DNA from: Actinomycetota bacterium
GTDB lineage: Bacteria; Actinomycetota; UBA4738; HRBIN12
DNA: 64,000 nucleotides
Reading direction: 5' to 3'
Assembly (NCBI GenBank): GCA_035697485.1
Contig: DASSCU010000011.1
Coordinates: 1-64,000 of the forward strand
In this document: piece after piece, positions 36,422 through 44,607 of the stretch
How positions within the stretch are numbered: position 1 is the first letter of the stretch
Layout of the letters: every line of letters begins with the position of its first letter
Translations under genes and position numbers: made by a program
Notes under the pieces: model-generated
The model's input: the letters and a program-made list of their open reading frames with translations, nothing else
Database searches by the model: none
Told to the model about the DNA's origin: nothing

Positions 36422-37488
36422 CTGGCCCCGGCGAGGCCCGGGATCGCCCGTCGGGCGTTGTCCCCGTAGACACTGCGGAGCACGTCGTCGGGGAGATCGA
36501 GGCCGCTGATCGCCCATCGCCCCTCCGGGGGAGGGTCGTCGATCGAGTACGGGAAGTGCTCGTCGGCGGTCTCGAGGAAGCGGAAGTGGATCTCGTACAT
36601 GTCCCGGTCGGGCGGGAACAGGTCGGTGCCGAAGAGGAGGCGGTCGGCATGCCGCAGGAACAACGCTCGCGCCGCCCTCGGCTGCCGGCCGAGTTCGGCG
36701 ATCCGCGCCGCGATGTCTGCGTACAGGTTCGGATACGCGTCGAACATCCGGGAGACCCACGCCAGGTCCTCGGCGAAGCAGGCGACGTGGGCACCGATGA
36801 AGGTCGTCGCCCTGTGTTTCGCCACGAGGGCCTCGAAGGAGTCGATGATCCGATCGAACGACGGGAACGTGGCGCGGTCACCGAAGTACCAGTCGGGATT
36901 CGCGAGCAGCTCCTCCATCCGCTCGTTCGTGCCGTCGAGCGGCTGGAAGAACGCGACCGGGTCGGCGACGTGGATCGTGACAGGGACGCCCAAGCGTGCC
37001 GCCGTGTCCCAGAGAGGACCGAGACGACGGTCGTCGGGCATCAGCAGCTCGCCGCGGTCGTCACGGATCCGCAGACCGAGCTGCTTCCAGACCTTCAACC
37101 CGCCCGCACCGGCGAGGACGCAGCGTTCGAGCTCCGCCGCGAGTCGGTCGCCGAACCCTGCCTGCTCGGTGACGCTCCAGTCCAGCTGGCAGAACGTCAG
37201 GAACCGGTCCGGATGGGGAGTGTCGTACCGTTCGAGGTTGGCTCGGAGCTCGTCACCGTGCAGCCCGTCGAGGTTCACGACGGTGGCGACGTTGCACGCG
37301 TCCATCACCTCGAGTAACTGCCCGACGTCGGGTGCGGACCATCCGTGATCGGCCGACAACCATCGCCCGAGATGGTTGTGGGCGTCGACGACGGGGAACC
37401 GAGCCCGTGGCGCGCGGTGGACGGGAAGGCGAAGGGACGAGCGAGGCCGGAACTCGTGGAGCGGGAGTTCGCGAAGCCTCGGATCCAT
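36418..37488 (-). CDS. Amidohydrolase-2 family (TIM-barrel metal-dependent) hydrolase
   Basis: Protein of 356 residues in the amidohydrolase_2 group (decarboxylases, lactonases and hydrolases). The first metal motif is VVDAHNHLGRW (HxH). Others follow: GGLKVWKQLGLRIRDD, VTIHVADPVAFF, FIGAHVACFAEDL and FGTDLFPPDR with the catalytic/metal Asp. A lactonase or decarboxylase acting on a sugar-derived acid would suit the locus (inference). The start ATG 37488 has TACCGT 8 nt upstream, overlapped by the palindrome at 37499-37511. Its 3' end overlaps iclR by 4 bp. Confidence 0.85.
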   Translation of the reverse strand: MDPRLRELPLHEFRPRSSLRLPVHRAPRARFPVVDAHNHLGRWLSADHGWSAPDVGQLLEVMDACNVATVVNLDGLHGDELRANLERYDTPHPDRFLTFCQLDWSVTEQAGFGDRLAAELERCVLAGAGGLKVWKQLGLRIRDDRGELLMPDDRRLGPLWDTAARLGVPVTIHVADPVAFFQPLDGTNERMEELLANPDWYFGDRATFPSFDRIIDSFEALVAKHRATTFIGAHVACFAEDLAWVSRMFDAYPNLYADIAARIAELGRQPRAARALFLRHADRLLFGTDLFPPDRDMYEIHFRFLETADEHFPYSIDDPPPEGRWAISGLDLPDDVLRSVYGDNARRAIPGLAGAS

Positions 37489-37496
37489 GGTGCGTC

Positions 37497-37502
37497 ACGG
37501 TA
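37497..37502 (-). promoter_or_regulatory. -10 hexamer TACCGT, leaderless amidohydrolase
   Basis: On the minus strand TACCGT lies 8 nt before ATG 37488 and overlaps the GGTAC-GAC-GTTCC palindrome. Confidence 0.45.
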
Positions 37503-37511
37503 CGACGTTCC
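37499..37511. promoter_or_regulatory. Operator-like palindrome GGTAC-GAC-GTTCC
   Basis: Imperfect inverted repeat sharing ACGACGTTCCG with the site at 37586-37599. It sits on the amidohydrolase promoter, facing the aldolase-like operon promoter. Confidence 0.5.
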
Positions 37512-37543
37512 GCCGGGTCGGCGGCGCGGGCAGCGTCATCCGC

Positions 37544-37573
37544 TTGACTTGCCTGGATGGGCCTAGCTATCGT
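37544..37573 (+). promoter_or_regulatory. Promoter of the aldolase-SDR-GH4 operon
   Basis: TTGACT (37544-37549) and TATCGT (37568-37573) with an 18-bp spacer form the best conventional promoter in this part. The start point would be near 37580, giving a 44-nt leader that contains two palindromes. Confidence 0.6.
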
Positions 37574-37585
37574 CGGGTTGCTTGC

Positions 37586-37609
37586 AGAACGACGTTCCGT
37601 CTGACGGAA
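37586..37609. promoter_or_regulatory. Overlapping palindromes in the operon leader
   Basis: AGAAC-GAC-GTTCC (37586-37598) overlaps TTCCGT-CTG-ACGGAA (37595-37609, perfect 6-bp arms). They lie just after the predicted start of transcription, where a bound repressor would block the operon. The IclR-type protein encoded 1.2 kb upstream is the likely ligand (inference). Confidence 0.6.
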
Positions 37610-37623
37610 TCCTCTGAACCTCG

Positions 37624-38754
37624 ATGGATCCGGCTGGGGGGAGCACCGGGACGATGGGAGCGTACGACCAGATCGACACGCCCTCGCTCATCGTTGACCT
37701 CGACGTCGTGGAGCGCAACGTGTTCGAGATGGCGGAGGTTGTGCGGCAGGCGGGCGTGGCCCTGCGCCCGCACGTGAAGACCCACAAGGCGCCCGAGATC
37801 GCCCGGATGCAGCTCGATGCCGGCGCACGCGGGATCACGGTCGCCAAGCTCGGCGAAGCCGAGGTGATGGCCGACGCAGGGTTGCACGACGTCCTGATCG
37901 CCTACCCGATCGTGGGGGAGCTCAAGCTCCAGCGACTCGCGTCGCTCATGGATCGGGCCGACGTGCGCGTGAGCCTCGACACGATCGACGTCGCTGAGGG
38001 CCTGGGGCGCGTGGGCGTGCGGCGGGGTGTCGACGTCCCGGTTCTCATCGAGGTCGACACCGGACTCCACCGCATGGGACGGCCGCCGGGGAAGCCCTCG
38101 TCGTCGCTGGCGCTCGAGGTTGCGGGTGTCCCTGGGGTCGACGTGGTCGGTCTGCTCACCCACGCGGGCCATTCCTACCGCGCGTCGGATGCCACCGAGC
38201 TTCGACGCATCGCGGAGCGTGAGGCGCGCGACTTGCTGGACACGGCCGAACGATGCGCCCGCATGGGACTGGAGATGCGCGAGATCAGCGTGGGATCCAC
38301 CCCGACCGCACGCATCGTCGCGGGCGTGCCGGGCGTGACCGAAGTACGTCCGGGGACGTACGTCTTCAACGACGTCCAGCAGCTCCGGCTCGGCGTCGCA
38401 ACGGTTGAGGCGTGCGCTGCTCGCGTGCTCGTGACGGTCGTCGCGAGACCGACACCGGAGCGTTTCCTGATCGACGGCGGCACCAAGTCCTTCAGCGCCG
38501 ACGGCGGCGACGGTCCTCCCTTCCCGGGACGCGGTGTCGTGATCGGCCGCCCGGACCTGATCCTGGACTTCATGACGGAGGAGCACGGCGTCGGCCACAT
38601 CGAGAGAGGCGGTGACCTCGCGATCGGTGAGCGTCTCGAGGTCATCCCGCTGCACGTGTGCAGCTGCGTGAACCTCTACGACGACGCGCTCGGTGTGCGG
38701 GACGGTCGTGTCGATCACGAGATCCCGATCGCAGCACGGGGGCGTATGCGCTGA
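37624..38754 (+). CDS. D-threonine aldolase / D-serine dehydratase-like PLP enzyme
   Basis: PLP enzyme of the alanine-racemase fold, up to 376 residues. The Schiff-base lysine lies in LRPHVKTHKAPEIARMQL. The PLP-phosphate region is VGSTPTARIV, and the C-terminal domain carries VCSCVNLYDDALGVRDGRV, where relatives bind the metal through His and Cys. Family members cleave D-threonine or D-3-hydroxy amino acids, or deaminate D-serine. Substrate is unassigned. Start is ATG 37624 or 37654 (MGAYDQIDTPSLIVDLD, where homology begins). It overlaps the SDR gene as TGATG and heads a six-gene operon that ends at 43750. Confidence 0.85.
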   Translation: MDPAGGSTGTMGAYDQIDTPSLIVDLDVVERNVFEMAEVVRQAGVALRPHVKTHKAPEIARMQLDAGARGITVAKLGEAEVMADAGLHDVLIAYPIVGELKLQRLASLMDRADVRVSLDTIDVAEGLGRVGVRRGVDVPVLIEVDTGLHRMGRPPGKPSSSLALEVAGVPGVDVVGLLTHAGHSYRASDATELRRIAEREARDLLDTAERCARMGLEMREISVGSTPTARIVAGVPGVTEVRPGTYVFNDVQQLRLGVATVEACAARVLVTVVARPTPERFLIDGGTKSFSADGGDGPPFPGRGVVIGRPDLILDFMTEEHGVGHIERGGDLAIGERLEVIPLHVCSCVNLYDDALGVRDGRVDHEIPIAARGRMR

Positions 38755-39509
38755 TGCGCGGCCTGGCAGGCAAAGGCGTCCTCGTGAGCGGAGGAACGAG
38801 CGGGATCGGCCTGGCGACGGCGCGCCGTTTCCTCGAGGAGGGGTCGCGGGTATTCGTGACCGGGCTCCAGATCGAAGAGATCTCGGCGGCGCTCGACGAG
38901 CTCCGCGATCTCGGCGAGGTCGACGGGGTCGGCGGAGATGTGAGCCGCGAGCCGGACGTCGAGGCGATCGTCGAGCGAGCGACCACGTTCCTGGGGCGGA
39001 TCGACGTGCTGGTCAACAACGCCGGCATCGCCCGGAAGTCATCCTTCCTCGACACAGGGTCCGACGATTGGGATCGCATCATCGCCGTGAACCTGCGTGG
39101 CATGTTCCTCGTCGCTCGCGCCGTCGCCCGGCTTATGGTTGCCGACCGCCGCGGCGGGGCGATCGTGAACATGGCCTCGACGAACGCCCTCGGCGGCGAA
39201 CGGGACTTCGTCGCCTACAACGCTTCGAAGGGAGGCGTGTTGCAGTTGACGAGGACGATAGCGGTCGAGCTCGGCGGGCACGGCATCAGGGTGAACTGCC
39301 TCTGTCCGGGCTTCGTCGACACGCCGCTCAACCGTGAGCTCGCGACCGAACGGGAGTTCCGGGACTACGAACGCAGCCAGATCCCTCTCGGGCGGCGCGG
39401 CACCGCTGATGAGATCGCCGCCGCATACGCGTTCCTCGCCTCGGACGACGCCTCGTTCGTCCATGGAGCAGCACTCGTGGTCGACGGCGGCCAGACGGCG
39501 GTCATGTGA
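38754..39509 (+). CDS. Short-chain dehydrogenase/reductase
   Basis: Classical SDR of 251 residues. The cofactor motif is VSGGTSGIGLATA and the structural NNAG motif is in VLVNNAGIARKSS. The catalytic set is Ser in NMASTN and YNASK (Y-x3-K). The terminus FLASDDASFVHGAALVVDGGQ is typical. It probably oxidises or reduces a sugar or hydroxy-acid with NAD(P). The ATG overlaps the aldolase stop. No unusual features. Confidence 0.9.
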   Translation: MRGLAGKGVLVSGGTSGIGLATARRFLEEGSRVFVTGLQIEEISAALDELRDLGEVDGVGGDVSREPDVEAIVERATTFLGRIDVLVNNAGIARKSSFLDTGSDDWDRIIAVNLRGMFLVARAVARLMVADRRGGAIVNMASTNALGGERDFVAYNASKGGVLQLTRTIAVELGGHGIRVNCLCPGFVDTPLNRELATEREFRDYERSQIPLGRRGTADEIAAAYAFLASDDASFVHGAALVVDGGQTAVM

Positions 39510-39527
39510 GGATCGCGAGGTGACCAG

Positions 39528-40367
39528 GTGACGACGCCGCTCGATCGACTCCAGCAGGTGCCCACCGGGAGGGGGCGGACCGCACTGACCTGGTTCGGTC
39601 AGGCCGGTTTCGCGGTCGCGGCCGGGGGACGCATGACGCTCATCGATCCCTTCCTCTCGCCCCACGCGGCGCGCCGGTACGACCCGAGCATGCCCCCGTC
39701 ATCGGCATCCGGCGTCGACCTCGTGCTGTGCACGCACGAGCACCTCGATCACCTCGACCCTGCGGGCGCGCCTGCCATCGCCGCCGCGTCGCCGGGTGCC
39801 GTCTTCGTGGTCCCGACCCCGATCGTGGACCAGGTCACGGAGGTGGGGATCGCTCCCGACCGGGTGCTCGGCGTCCAGCCGGGGGAGCGGCACGAGGTCG
39901 CGGGGTTCACGGTCGATGCCGTCCCGGCGTGTCACGGCGTCACGATGGACGATGCGTACGGGTTCGGCGAGGAGCTGTCGGGCGGCGCGATCCGATTCCT
40001 CGGCTACGTGATCGACGCCGGGGGTGTACGGATCTACCACGCGGGCGACACGATCCATTTCGAGGGCATGGAGGCGTCGGTGCGCGCTCTGGAACCAGAC
40101 GTGGCGCTGCTCCCGGTGAACGGCCGTCATGCGCAGCGTGAGGCCCGGGGCATCGTCGGCAACCTGAACGAACGGGAAGCGGCGTGGCTCGCGGCCGAGG
40201 TCGGCGCCGAGACGCTCATCCCGATGCACCACGACATGTTCGACGGGAACCTCGGATCGGCCGCCGCCGTCGTGGAGGCGGCCGAGCAAGAGTCACGCTC
40301 GGTGGCCGTGCTCGTGCCGCCGCGCGACCAGCCGTTCGTGGTGGCGGCACGCAGGGAGCGGTCGTGA
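39528..40367 (+). CDS. UlaG-like metallo-beta-lactamase-fold hydrolase
   Basis: MBL-fold protein of 279 residues. Metal motif THEHLDHLD (H-x-H-x-D-H) near residue 70, CHGVTMDDAYGFGEE, GVRIYHAGDTIHFEGM and LIPMHHDMF supply further metal ligands. The pattern is that of UlaG, the L-ascorbate 6-phosphate lactonase, and relatives that open sugar lactones. A lactonase step following sugar oxidation would suit this operon (inference). GTG start with aggtga 4 nt upstream. It overlaps the dehydrogenase gene by 4 bp. Confidence 0.85.
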   Translation: MTTPLDRLQQVPTGRGRTALTWFGQAGFAVAAGGRMTLIDPFLSPHAARRYDPSMPPSSASGVDLVLCTHEHLDHLDPAGAPAIAAASPGAVFVVPTPIVDQVTEVGIAPDRVLGVQPGERHEVAGFTVDAVPACHGVTMDDAYGFGEELSGGAIRFLGYVIDAGGVRIYHAGDTIHFEGMEASVRALEPDVALLPVNGRHAQREARGIVGNLNEREAAWLAAEVGAETLIPMHHDMFDGNLGSAAAVVEAAEQESRSVAVLVPPRDQPFVVAARRERS

Positions 40368-41365
40368 AGGCGCTCGTCTACCTAGGCCCGCGGCGCATGG
40401 AGCTGCAGGACATGCCCGACCCGTCGCCCGAGCCCGGCGACGTGCGCGTCCGGGTGCGCGCCACCGCGATCTGCGGATCCGACCTGCACGGGTTCCGCGA
40501 GGCGAGCCCACGGCGCGTTCCGCCGCTCGTGATGGGACACGAGGTCGTGGGTGAGGTCGACGGGGTCGGTGACGGCGCCGATCCCCGCCTGGAAGGGACC
40601 CGGGTCATCGCGATGCCGGTCGTGGCCTGCGGGGCGTGCGCTCGATGCCTCGAGGGGCGATCCAACCTCTGTCCGCATCGGCGACTGATGGGCATGAGCT
40701 TCCCGGGGGCGTTCGCGGAAGCCTTCACGATCCCGGCGACGCAGGTTCTCGAGGTGCCCGAAGCGCTCGCCGACGAGCCCGGCTCGCTCGCCGAGCCCCT
40801 CGCGAACGCCATCCACTCGGTCGAACGGTCGGTGAGCCCGGGCGACGCGGTGCTCGTCATCGGGGCCGGTCCGATCGGCCTGTTCGCGGCCGGGATGGCG
40901 GTCCTCGACGCCGCCGCTCGGACGTTCGTCGTCGACAGGCTGGCGGGCCGGCTCGCGCTCGTCGCTGCGCTCGGCGCGGATCCTCTCACGGCGGGTGGCG
41001 CGCTCGACGAGATCATCGAGGCGACCTCCGGGACGGGCGTCGACGTGGTGATCGACGCCGTCGGTCTGCCCTCGACGTGGGAGCTGGCGCTCTCGGCGGT
41101 GCGCTTCGGTGGGCGGGTCGAAGCGATCGGTCTCGGTGCGCTGGAGGGTCCCCTGGCCTACCAGTCGCTGATCACGAAGGGCGTCACGGTCGTCGGTTCG
41201 TATGCCTGCCTGCCCGCGGACTTCGAACGCGCGTTGCATCTGCTCGCTTCCGGCGACGTCGACGTCGGGCCCTGGATCACGCGCCTCCCGCTCGCGCAAG
41301 GGCAGACGGCGTTCGAGGCCCTGGTCGATGACGGTGCCTACACCAAGGTGGTGCTCGTCCCGTGA
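40364..41365 (+). CDS. Zinc-dependent alcohol (sugar-alcohol) dehydrogenase
   Basis: Medium-chain dehydrogenase of 333 residues. Catalytic zinc ligands are Cys in TAICGSDLHGF and His-Glu in MGHEVVGEV. The structural zinc site shows CGACARCLEGRSNLC. Rossmann motif VIGAGPIGLFAAGMA. It resembles threonine, sorbitol or L-idonate dehydrogenases, oxidising a secondary alcohol with NAD. The product FERALHLLASGDVDVGPWI toward the C-terminus is normal for the group. GTG start overlaps the preceding stop. A 94-bp gap separates it from the GH4 gene. Confidence 0.88.
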   Translation: MKALVYLGPRRMELQDMPDPSPEPGDVRVRVRATAICGSDLHGFREASPRRVPPLVMGHEVVGEVDGVGDGADPRLEGTRVIAMPVVACGACARCLEGRSNLCPHRRLMGMSFPGAFAEAFTIPATQVLEVPEALADEPGSLAEPLANAIHSVERSVSPGDAVLVIGAGPIGLFAAGMAVLDAAARTFVVDRLAGRLALVAALGADPLTAGGALDEIIEATSGTGVDVVIDAVGLPSTWELALSAVRFGGRVEAIGLGALEGPLAYQSLITKGVTVVGSYACLPADFERALHLLASGDVDVGPWITRLPLAQGQTAFEALVDDGAYTKVVLVP

Positions 41366-41459
41366 CGATCATCGACGGAGGGTTCTGCCGGGTCGACACC
41401 AACCGCTGCGTCTCGATGGGCTCCGACCTCGGTCGGAGGGCGTTTGGGGAGGAGGGAGC

Positions 41460-42809
41460 ATGGCGGACGGCCCACGCATCGTGATCGTGGGTGCCGGCGG
41501 ATGGGTCTTCCCGCTCGAGCTCACGCGCGACATCCTGTCGTTCCCGGCGCTCGACGGTTCGACGCTCGCGCTCTACGACATCGACGTGGCTGCCGCCGAG
41601 CGCACCGCCGCGTCGGCCCGAGAGCTCATCGGGATCGGCGGTTCCACGATGCGCGTCGAGGTCCCCGGTGACCTGCGGACGGCGCTGCGCGGCGCCGACG
41701 TCGTGATCACGGTCTTCCAGGTCGGCGGGCTCGACGCCTACGCGCTCGACATCGAGATCCCACGCGAGTTCGGCATCGACCAGACCGTGGGCGACACGCT
41801 GGGGCCGGGCGGTGTGTTCCGGGGCCTGCGGACCGTCGAAGCACTCCGCGAGGTGGCGGATGCGATGCTCGAGATCTGTCCCGACGCCTGGCTCCTCAAC
41901 TACGCGAACCCGATGTCGGTGAACTGCTGGGCCACGGAACGCTCGGGCGTGAAGATCGTTGGCCTGTGCCACAGCGTGCAGGGCACGTCGCAGCAGCTCG
42001 CGCACGAGCTCGGCGTGCCCTACGAGGAGGTCGCTTTCGAGTGCGCGGGGATCAACCACACCGCGTGGTTCACGACCTTCCGTCGTGGGGACGAAGACCT
42101 GATCCCACGGATCCGAGAGGTGATGCGGGCGCGCCACGTCGACGGGACCACCCCGCTGCTCCCCCGCTCGGACGACCCGTACGAGAGCATCGAGCGGGTC
42201 CGCACCGAGCTGATGCTGCTCACCGGGTACTTCCACACCGAGTCCAGCCATCACGCGAGCGAGTACTGGGCCTGGTTCCGAAAGACCCCGGATCTGGTGG
42301 CCCGCTACCTCGACCGCCAGTGGGACTACCTCACGGTCTGCCGCTCTTCCGACGCGGCCGGCCACAACGAGGAGCTGATCGAGCACGCCCGGCGGGACGG
42401 CATCCGCTACGGCGGGGAGTTCGCGGCTCCGATCGTGGACAGCCTCGTGACCGGGGTGCCCCGTGTGGTCTACGCCAACGTCCGCAACGGGGGATCGGTC
42501 GAGAACCTGCCGGCCGACGCGTGTATCGAGGTGGCATGCGCGGTCGACGCGAACGGGGTGCGCCCGATGCGATACGGGCGCCTCCCCGCAACCTGTGCGG
42601 CCCTGAATCAGACGCAGATTGCGGTGCAGCGGCTCACCGTCGAAGCTGCGGTCTCGGGCGACCGGGGCCTCGTCCATACCGCGGTCGCACTCGACCCCCT
42701 CACCGGCGCGGTACAGACGTTGCCGAAGATCCGCGAGATGACCGATCGCATGCTGGATGCCCAGGCACGCTGGCTGCCGCGGTTCTCGCCGAAGGCGGCG
42801 GCACGATGA
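41460..42809 (+). CDS. Glycoside hydrolase family 4 protein (first copy)
   Basis: NAD- and metal-dependent GH4 glycosidase of 449 residues, MelA-like. The dinucleotide motif is VIVGAGGWVFPLE. The family core is intact: TLGPGGVFRGLRT, LLNYANPMSVNCWA, GLCHSVQGTSQQL (metal Cys and His) and AGINHTAWFTTF (second metal His). GH4 enzymes oxidise the sugar at C3, eliminate the aglycone, and can act on alpha- or beta-linkages. Hence specificity cannot be read here. Strong SD gaggaggga lies 4 nt before ATG 41460. It overlaps the next gene as ATGA. Confidence 0.88.
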   Translation: MADGPRIVIVGAGGWVFPLELTRDILSFPALDGSTLALYDIDVAAAERTAASARELIGIGGSTMRVEVPGDLRTALRGADVVITVFQVGGLDAYALDIEIPREFGIDQTVGDTLGPGGVFRGLRTVEALREVADAMLEICPDAWLLNYANPMSVNCWATERSGVKIVGLCHSVQGTSQQLAHELGVPYEEVAFECAGINHTAWFTTFRRGDEDLIPRIREVMRARHVDGTTPLLPRSDDPYESIERVRTELMLLTGYFHTESSHHASEYWAWFRKTPDLVARYLDRQWDYLTVCRSSDAAGHNEELIEHARRDGIRYGGEFAAPIVDSLVTGVPRVVYANVRNGGSVENLPADACIEVACAVDANGVRPMRYGRLPATCAALNQTQIAVQRLTVEAAVSGDRGLVHTAVALDPLTGAVQTLPKIREMTDRMLDAQARWLPRFSPKAAAR

Positions 42810-43750
42810 CGTCGGATCCGACGCGGGCGATCGACGTGGCGCTCGAAGCGATCGGGGTGCCGGCACGCGAAGCGGTCGACGCGCCTGCATCGACGAGCCG
42901 ATTCCCCGACGGTGTCGCGTTCCGCATCGAGATCCCGAGCGTCGAGGGTCCCGCCTGTCTCGATGCCGTGCTCGAGGAAGCCGCCGCGCTGGACGTTCCG
43001 GTGCGCCGGTTGTCACAGGGGAGCGGCGTGTCGATGCTGACCGACGCCGAGCTGGATCGCATGGCCGAGACGGCAGCCGACGCAGGGGTCGAGGTCAGCT
43101 TGTTCGCGCGTCCCGGGGCGTCATGGGGGCGATCCTCCAGTGCCCGGTCGTCGGCCGGCGCCGCGCTCGCGGCGGCATCCTGGGGTCATGAGCAGCTTCG
43201 CGCATGCCTCGACGACGCGATGCGTGCGGCGGAGCACAGGTTCCGCAGCGTGCTGATCACCGACCTGGGCGTCCTCGTGGCGTTCGCCGAGCTCCGGCGC
43301 GCCGGCTCCCTTCCGAGCGACATGCAGGCCAAGGTGTCGGTCATGGCCGCGATCGGGAACCCGGCCACGGCGAAGACGTGGCAGGACCTCGGTGCGGACA
43401 CCCTGAACGTGCCCGGCGACCTCGGCCTCGGCCAGCTGGCAGCGATGCGCGCGGCGGTCGCGGTGCCGCTCGATCTCTACGTCGAGTCGCCGGACGATCT
43501 GGGTGGCCTGGTTCGGCTGCACGATGTGGCCGACCTGATCCGGGTGGCGGCCCCGGTCTACGTCAAGCTGGGGCTGCGCAATGCGCCGGCCTTGTACCCA
43601 TGGGGGCAGCATCTCGAGGGAACCGCAGTCGCGATGGGGCGAGAGCGCGTGCGCCGCGCTCGGATCGTGATGGAGCGACTCGAGCGGGCCGGCATCGACA
43701 CGCGGACCTCGGTGCCCGGCGCCGAGGGCCTGGCGGTGCCGTGTCCGTGA
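42806..43750 (+). CDS. U32-peptidase-like TIM-barrel protein
   Basis: Protein of 314 residues, tentatively a U32-like or related TIM-barrel protein. It begins with DVALEAIGVPAREAVD; later it has FRIEIPSVEGPACLDAVLEEAA, VEVSLFARPGASWG, a putative phosphate-type GNPATAKTWQDLGADTLNVPG strand-helix unit and PLDLYVESPDDLGG. These repeat as strand-helix units of a barrel. U32 members are collagenase-like proteases or act in rRNA or cofactor hydroxylation; none is expected in sugar catabolism, so an aldolase- or epimerase-like role is equally possible. It ends the operon and is convergent with the DeoR gene. Confidence 0.6.
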   Translation: MTSDPTRAIDVALEAIGVPAREAVDAPASTSRFPDGVAFRIEIPSVEGPACLDAVLEEAAALDVPVRRLSQGSGVSMLTDAELDRMAETAADAGVEVSLFARPGASWGRSSSARSSAGAALAAASWGHEQLRACLDDAMRAAEHRFRSVLITDLGVLVAFAELRRAGSLPSDMQAKVSVMAAIGNPATAKTWQDLGADTLNVPGDLGLGQLAAMRAAVAVPLDLYVESPDDLGGLVRLHDVADLIRVAAPVYVKLGLRNAPALYPWGQHLEGTAVAMGRERVRRARIVMERLERAGIDTRTSVPGAEGLAVPCP

Positions 43751-43760
43751 CGTCCGGTCC

Positions 43761-44519
43761 TCAGACGGTGACGACGGAGACCCCGGCCTCCCGCATGGCC
43801 GCGACCGTCGCAGGATCGGCCCCGGCATCGGTGATCAGCTCGTCGACCGCTTCGAGCGGGCAGATGCGAGCGAACGCCACCAACCCGAGCTTGGAGCTGT
43901 CGACCACGGCCGTCACCGCGCGGGCCCGCTCGAGCAGCACCCGGTTCGTGTGCGCCTCCACCTCGTGGTGGGTCGTCAACCCTTCGTCGAGGGCGATCCC
44001 GTCGGCGCCCACGATCGCGACGTCGAGATGCATCTCCTCGAGCGTCCGCTCGGCAAGCGGACCGACGAGCTCGTACGACTCGGGCCGTGCGGTGCCACCG
44101 GTCACCACGAGCTTCAGGTCGGACCGGATCGCGAGCTCCCCTGCGATGTTGAGCGCGTTCGTGACGACGGTGAGACCGGTGCGGTCGAGCAGGTCCCTGG
44201 CCACCTCGGTCGTCGTCGTGCCGCCGGTGAGCCCGACCACGGAGCCATCGGCGACCCGGCCGGCGGCCTCGCGAGCGATCCGGGTCTTCTCGGGCTGGTG
44301 CCGCGCCGCCTTGTACCGGAGCGGCAGCTCGTACATCACGTCGTTCGCGACGGCGCCGCCGTGGGTGCGCGCGAGCATCCGTTGTTCCTCGAGCAATCGG
44401 AGGTCCCGACGCACGGTCGCCTCGGACACGCCGAGGTCCTCTGCGAGGGCCGTGACATCGACGACGCCGTTGGCCGCGAGGGTCCCCAAGATCTCGCTCA
44501 ACCGCTCGGATCGTCGCAC
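43761..44519 (-). CDS. DeoR family transcriptional regulator
   Basis: Repressor of 252 residues. The N-terminal DeoR helix-turn-helix reads RSERLSEILGTLAANGVVDV and EDLGVSEATVRRDLRLLEEQ, followed by ARTHGGAV. The sugar-phosphate-binding domain has AAGRVADGSVVGLTGGTTTTEVAR, VVTNALNIAGEL and VGADGIALDEGLTTHHEVEAHT. Ligands for the family are sugar phosphates. GTG 44519 has TATAGT 7 nt upstream. The gene faces the SIS-ABC-GH4 operon, so it probably represses that operon and itself. Length is normal. Confidence 0.92.
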   Translation of the reverse strand: MRRSERLSEILGTLAANGVVDVTALAEDLGVSEATVRRDLRLLEEQRMLARTHGGAVANDVMYELPLRYKAARHQPEKTRIAREAAGRVADGSVVGLTGGTTTTEVARDLLDRTGLTVVTNALNIAGELAIRSDLKLVVTGGTARPESYELVGPLAERTLEEMHLDVAIVGADGIALDEGLTTHHEVEAHTNRVLLERARAVTAVVDSSKLGLVAFARICPLEAVDELITDAGADPATVAAMREAGVSVVTV

Positions 44520-44526
44520 CGGGCGA

Positions 44527-44532
44527 ACTATA
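44527..44532 (-). promoter_or_regulatory. -10 hexamer TATAGT, leaderless deoR-like gene
   Basis: On the minus strand TATAGT lies 7 nt before GTG 44519. Confidence 0.6.
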
Positions 44533-44565
44533 CGCCTGGTTGAGGGTGCGCGGTAGATGCTCGAT

Positions 44566-44576
44566 TGGTTTGACCA
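44566..44576. promoter_or_regulatory. Operator-like palindrome TGGT-TTG-ACCA
   Basis: An inverted repeat with 4-bp arms that overlaps the -35 (TTGACC) of the SIS operon. It resembles amino-sugar regulator boxes of the TGGTCTAGACCA type, one base shorter. The adjacent DeoR protein is the obvious candidate to bind it. Confidence 0.5.
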
Positions 44577-44599
44577 CATGCACGGAACTGCTCTACTCT
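44570..44599 (+). promoter_or_regulatory. Promoter of the SIS-ABC-GH4 operon
   Basis: TTGACC (44570-44575) and TACTCT (44594-44599), spacer 18 bp. The -10 ends 8 nt before ATG 44608, so the transcript should be leaderless. Confidence 0.65.
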
Positions 44600-44607
44600 C
44601 GCCTGAG

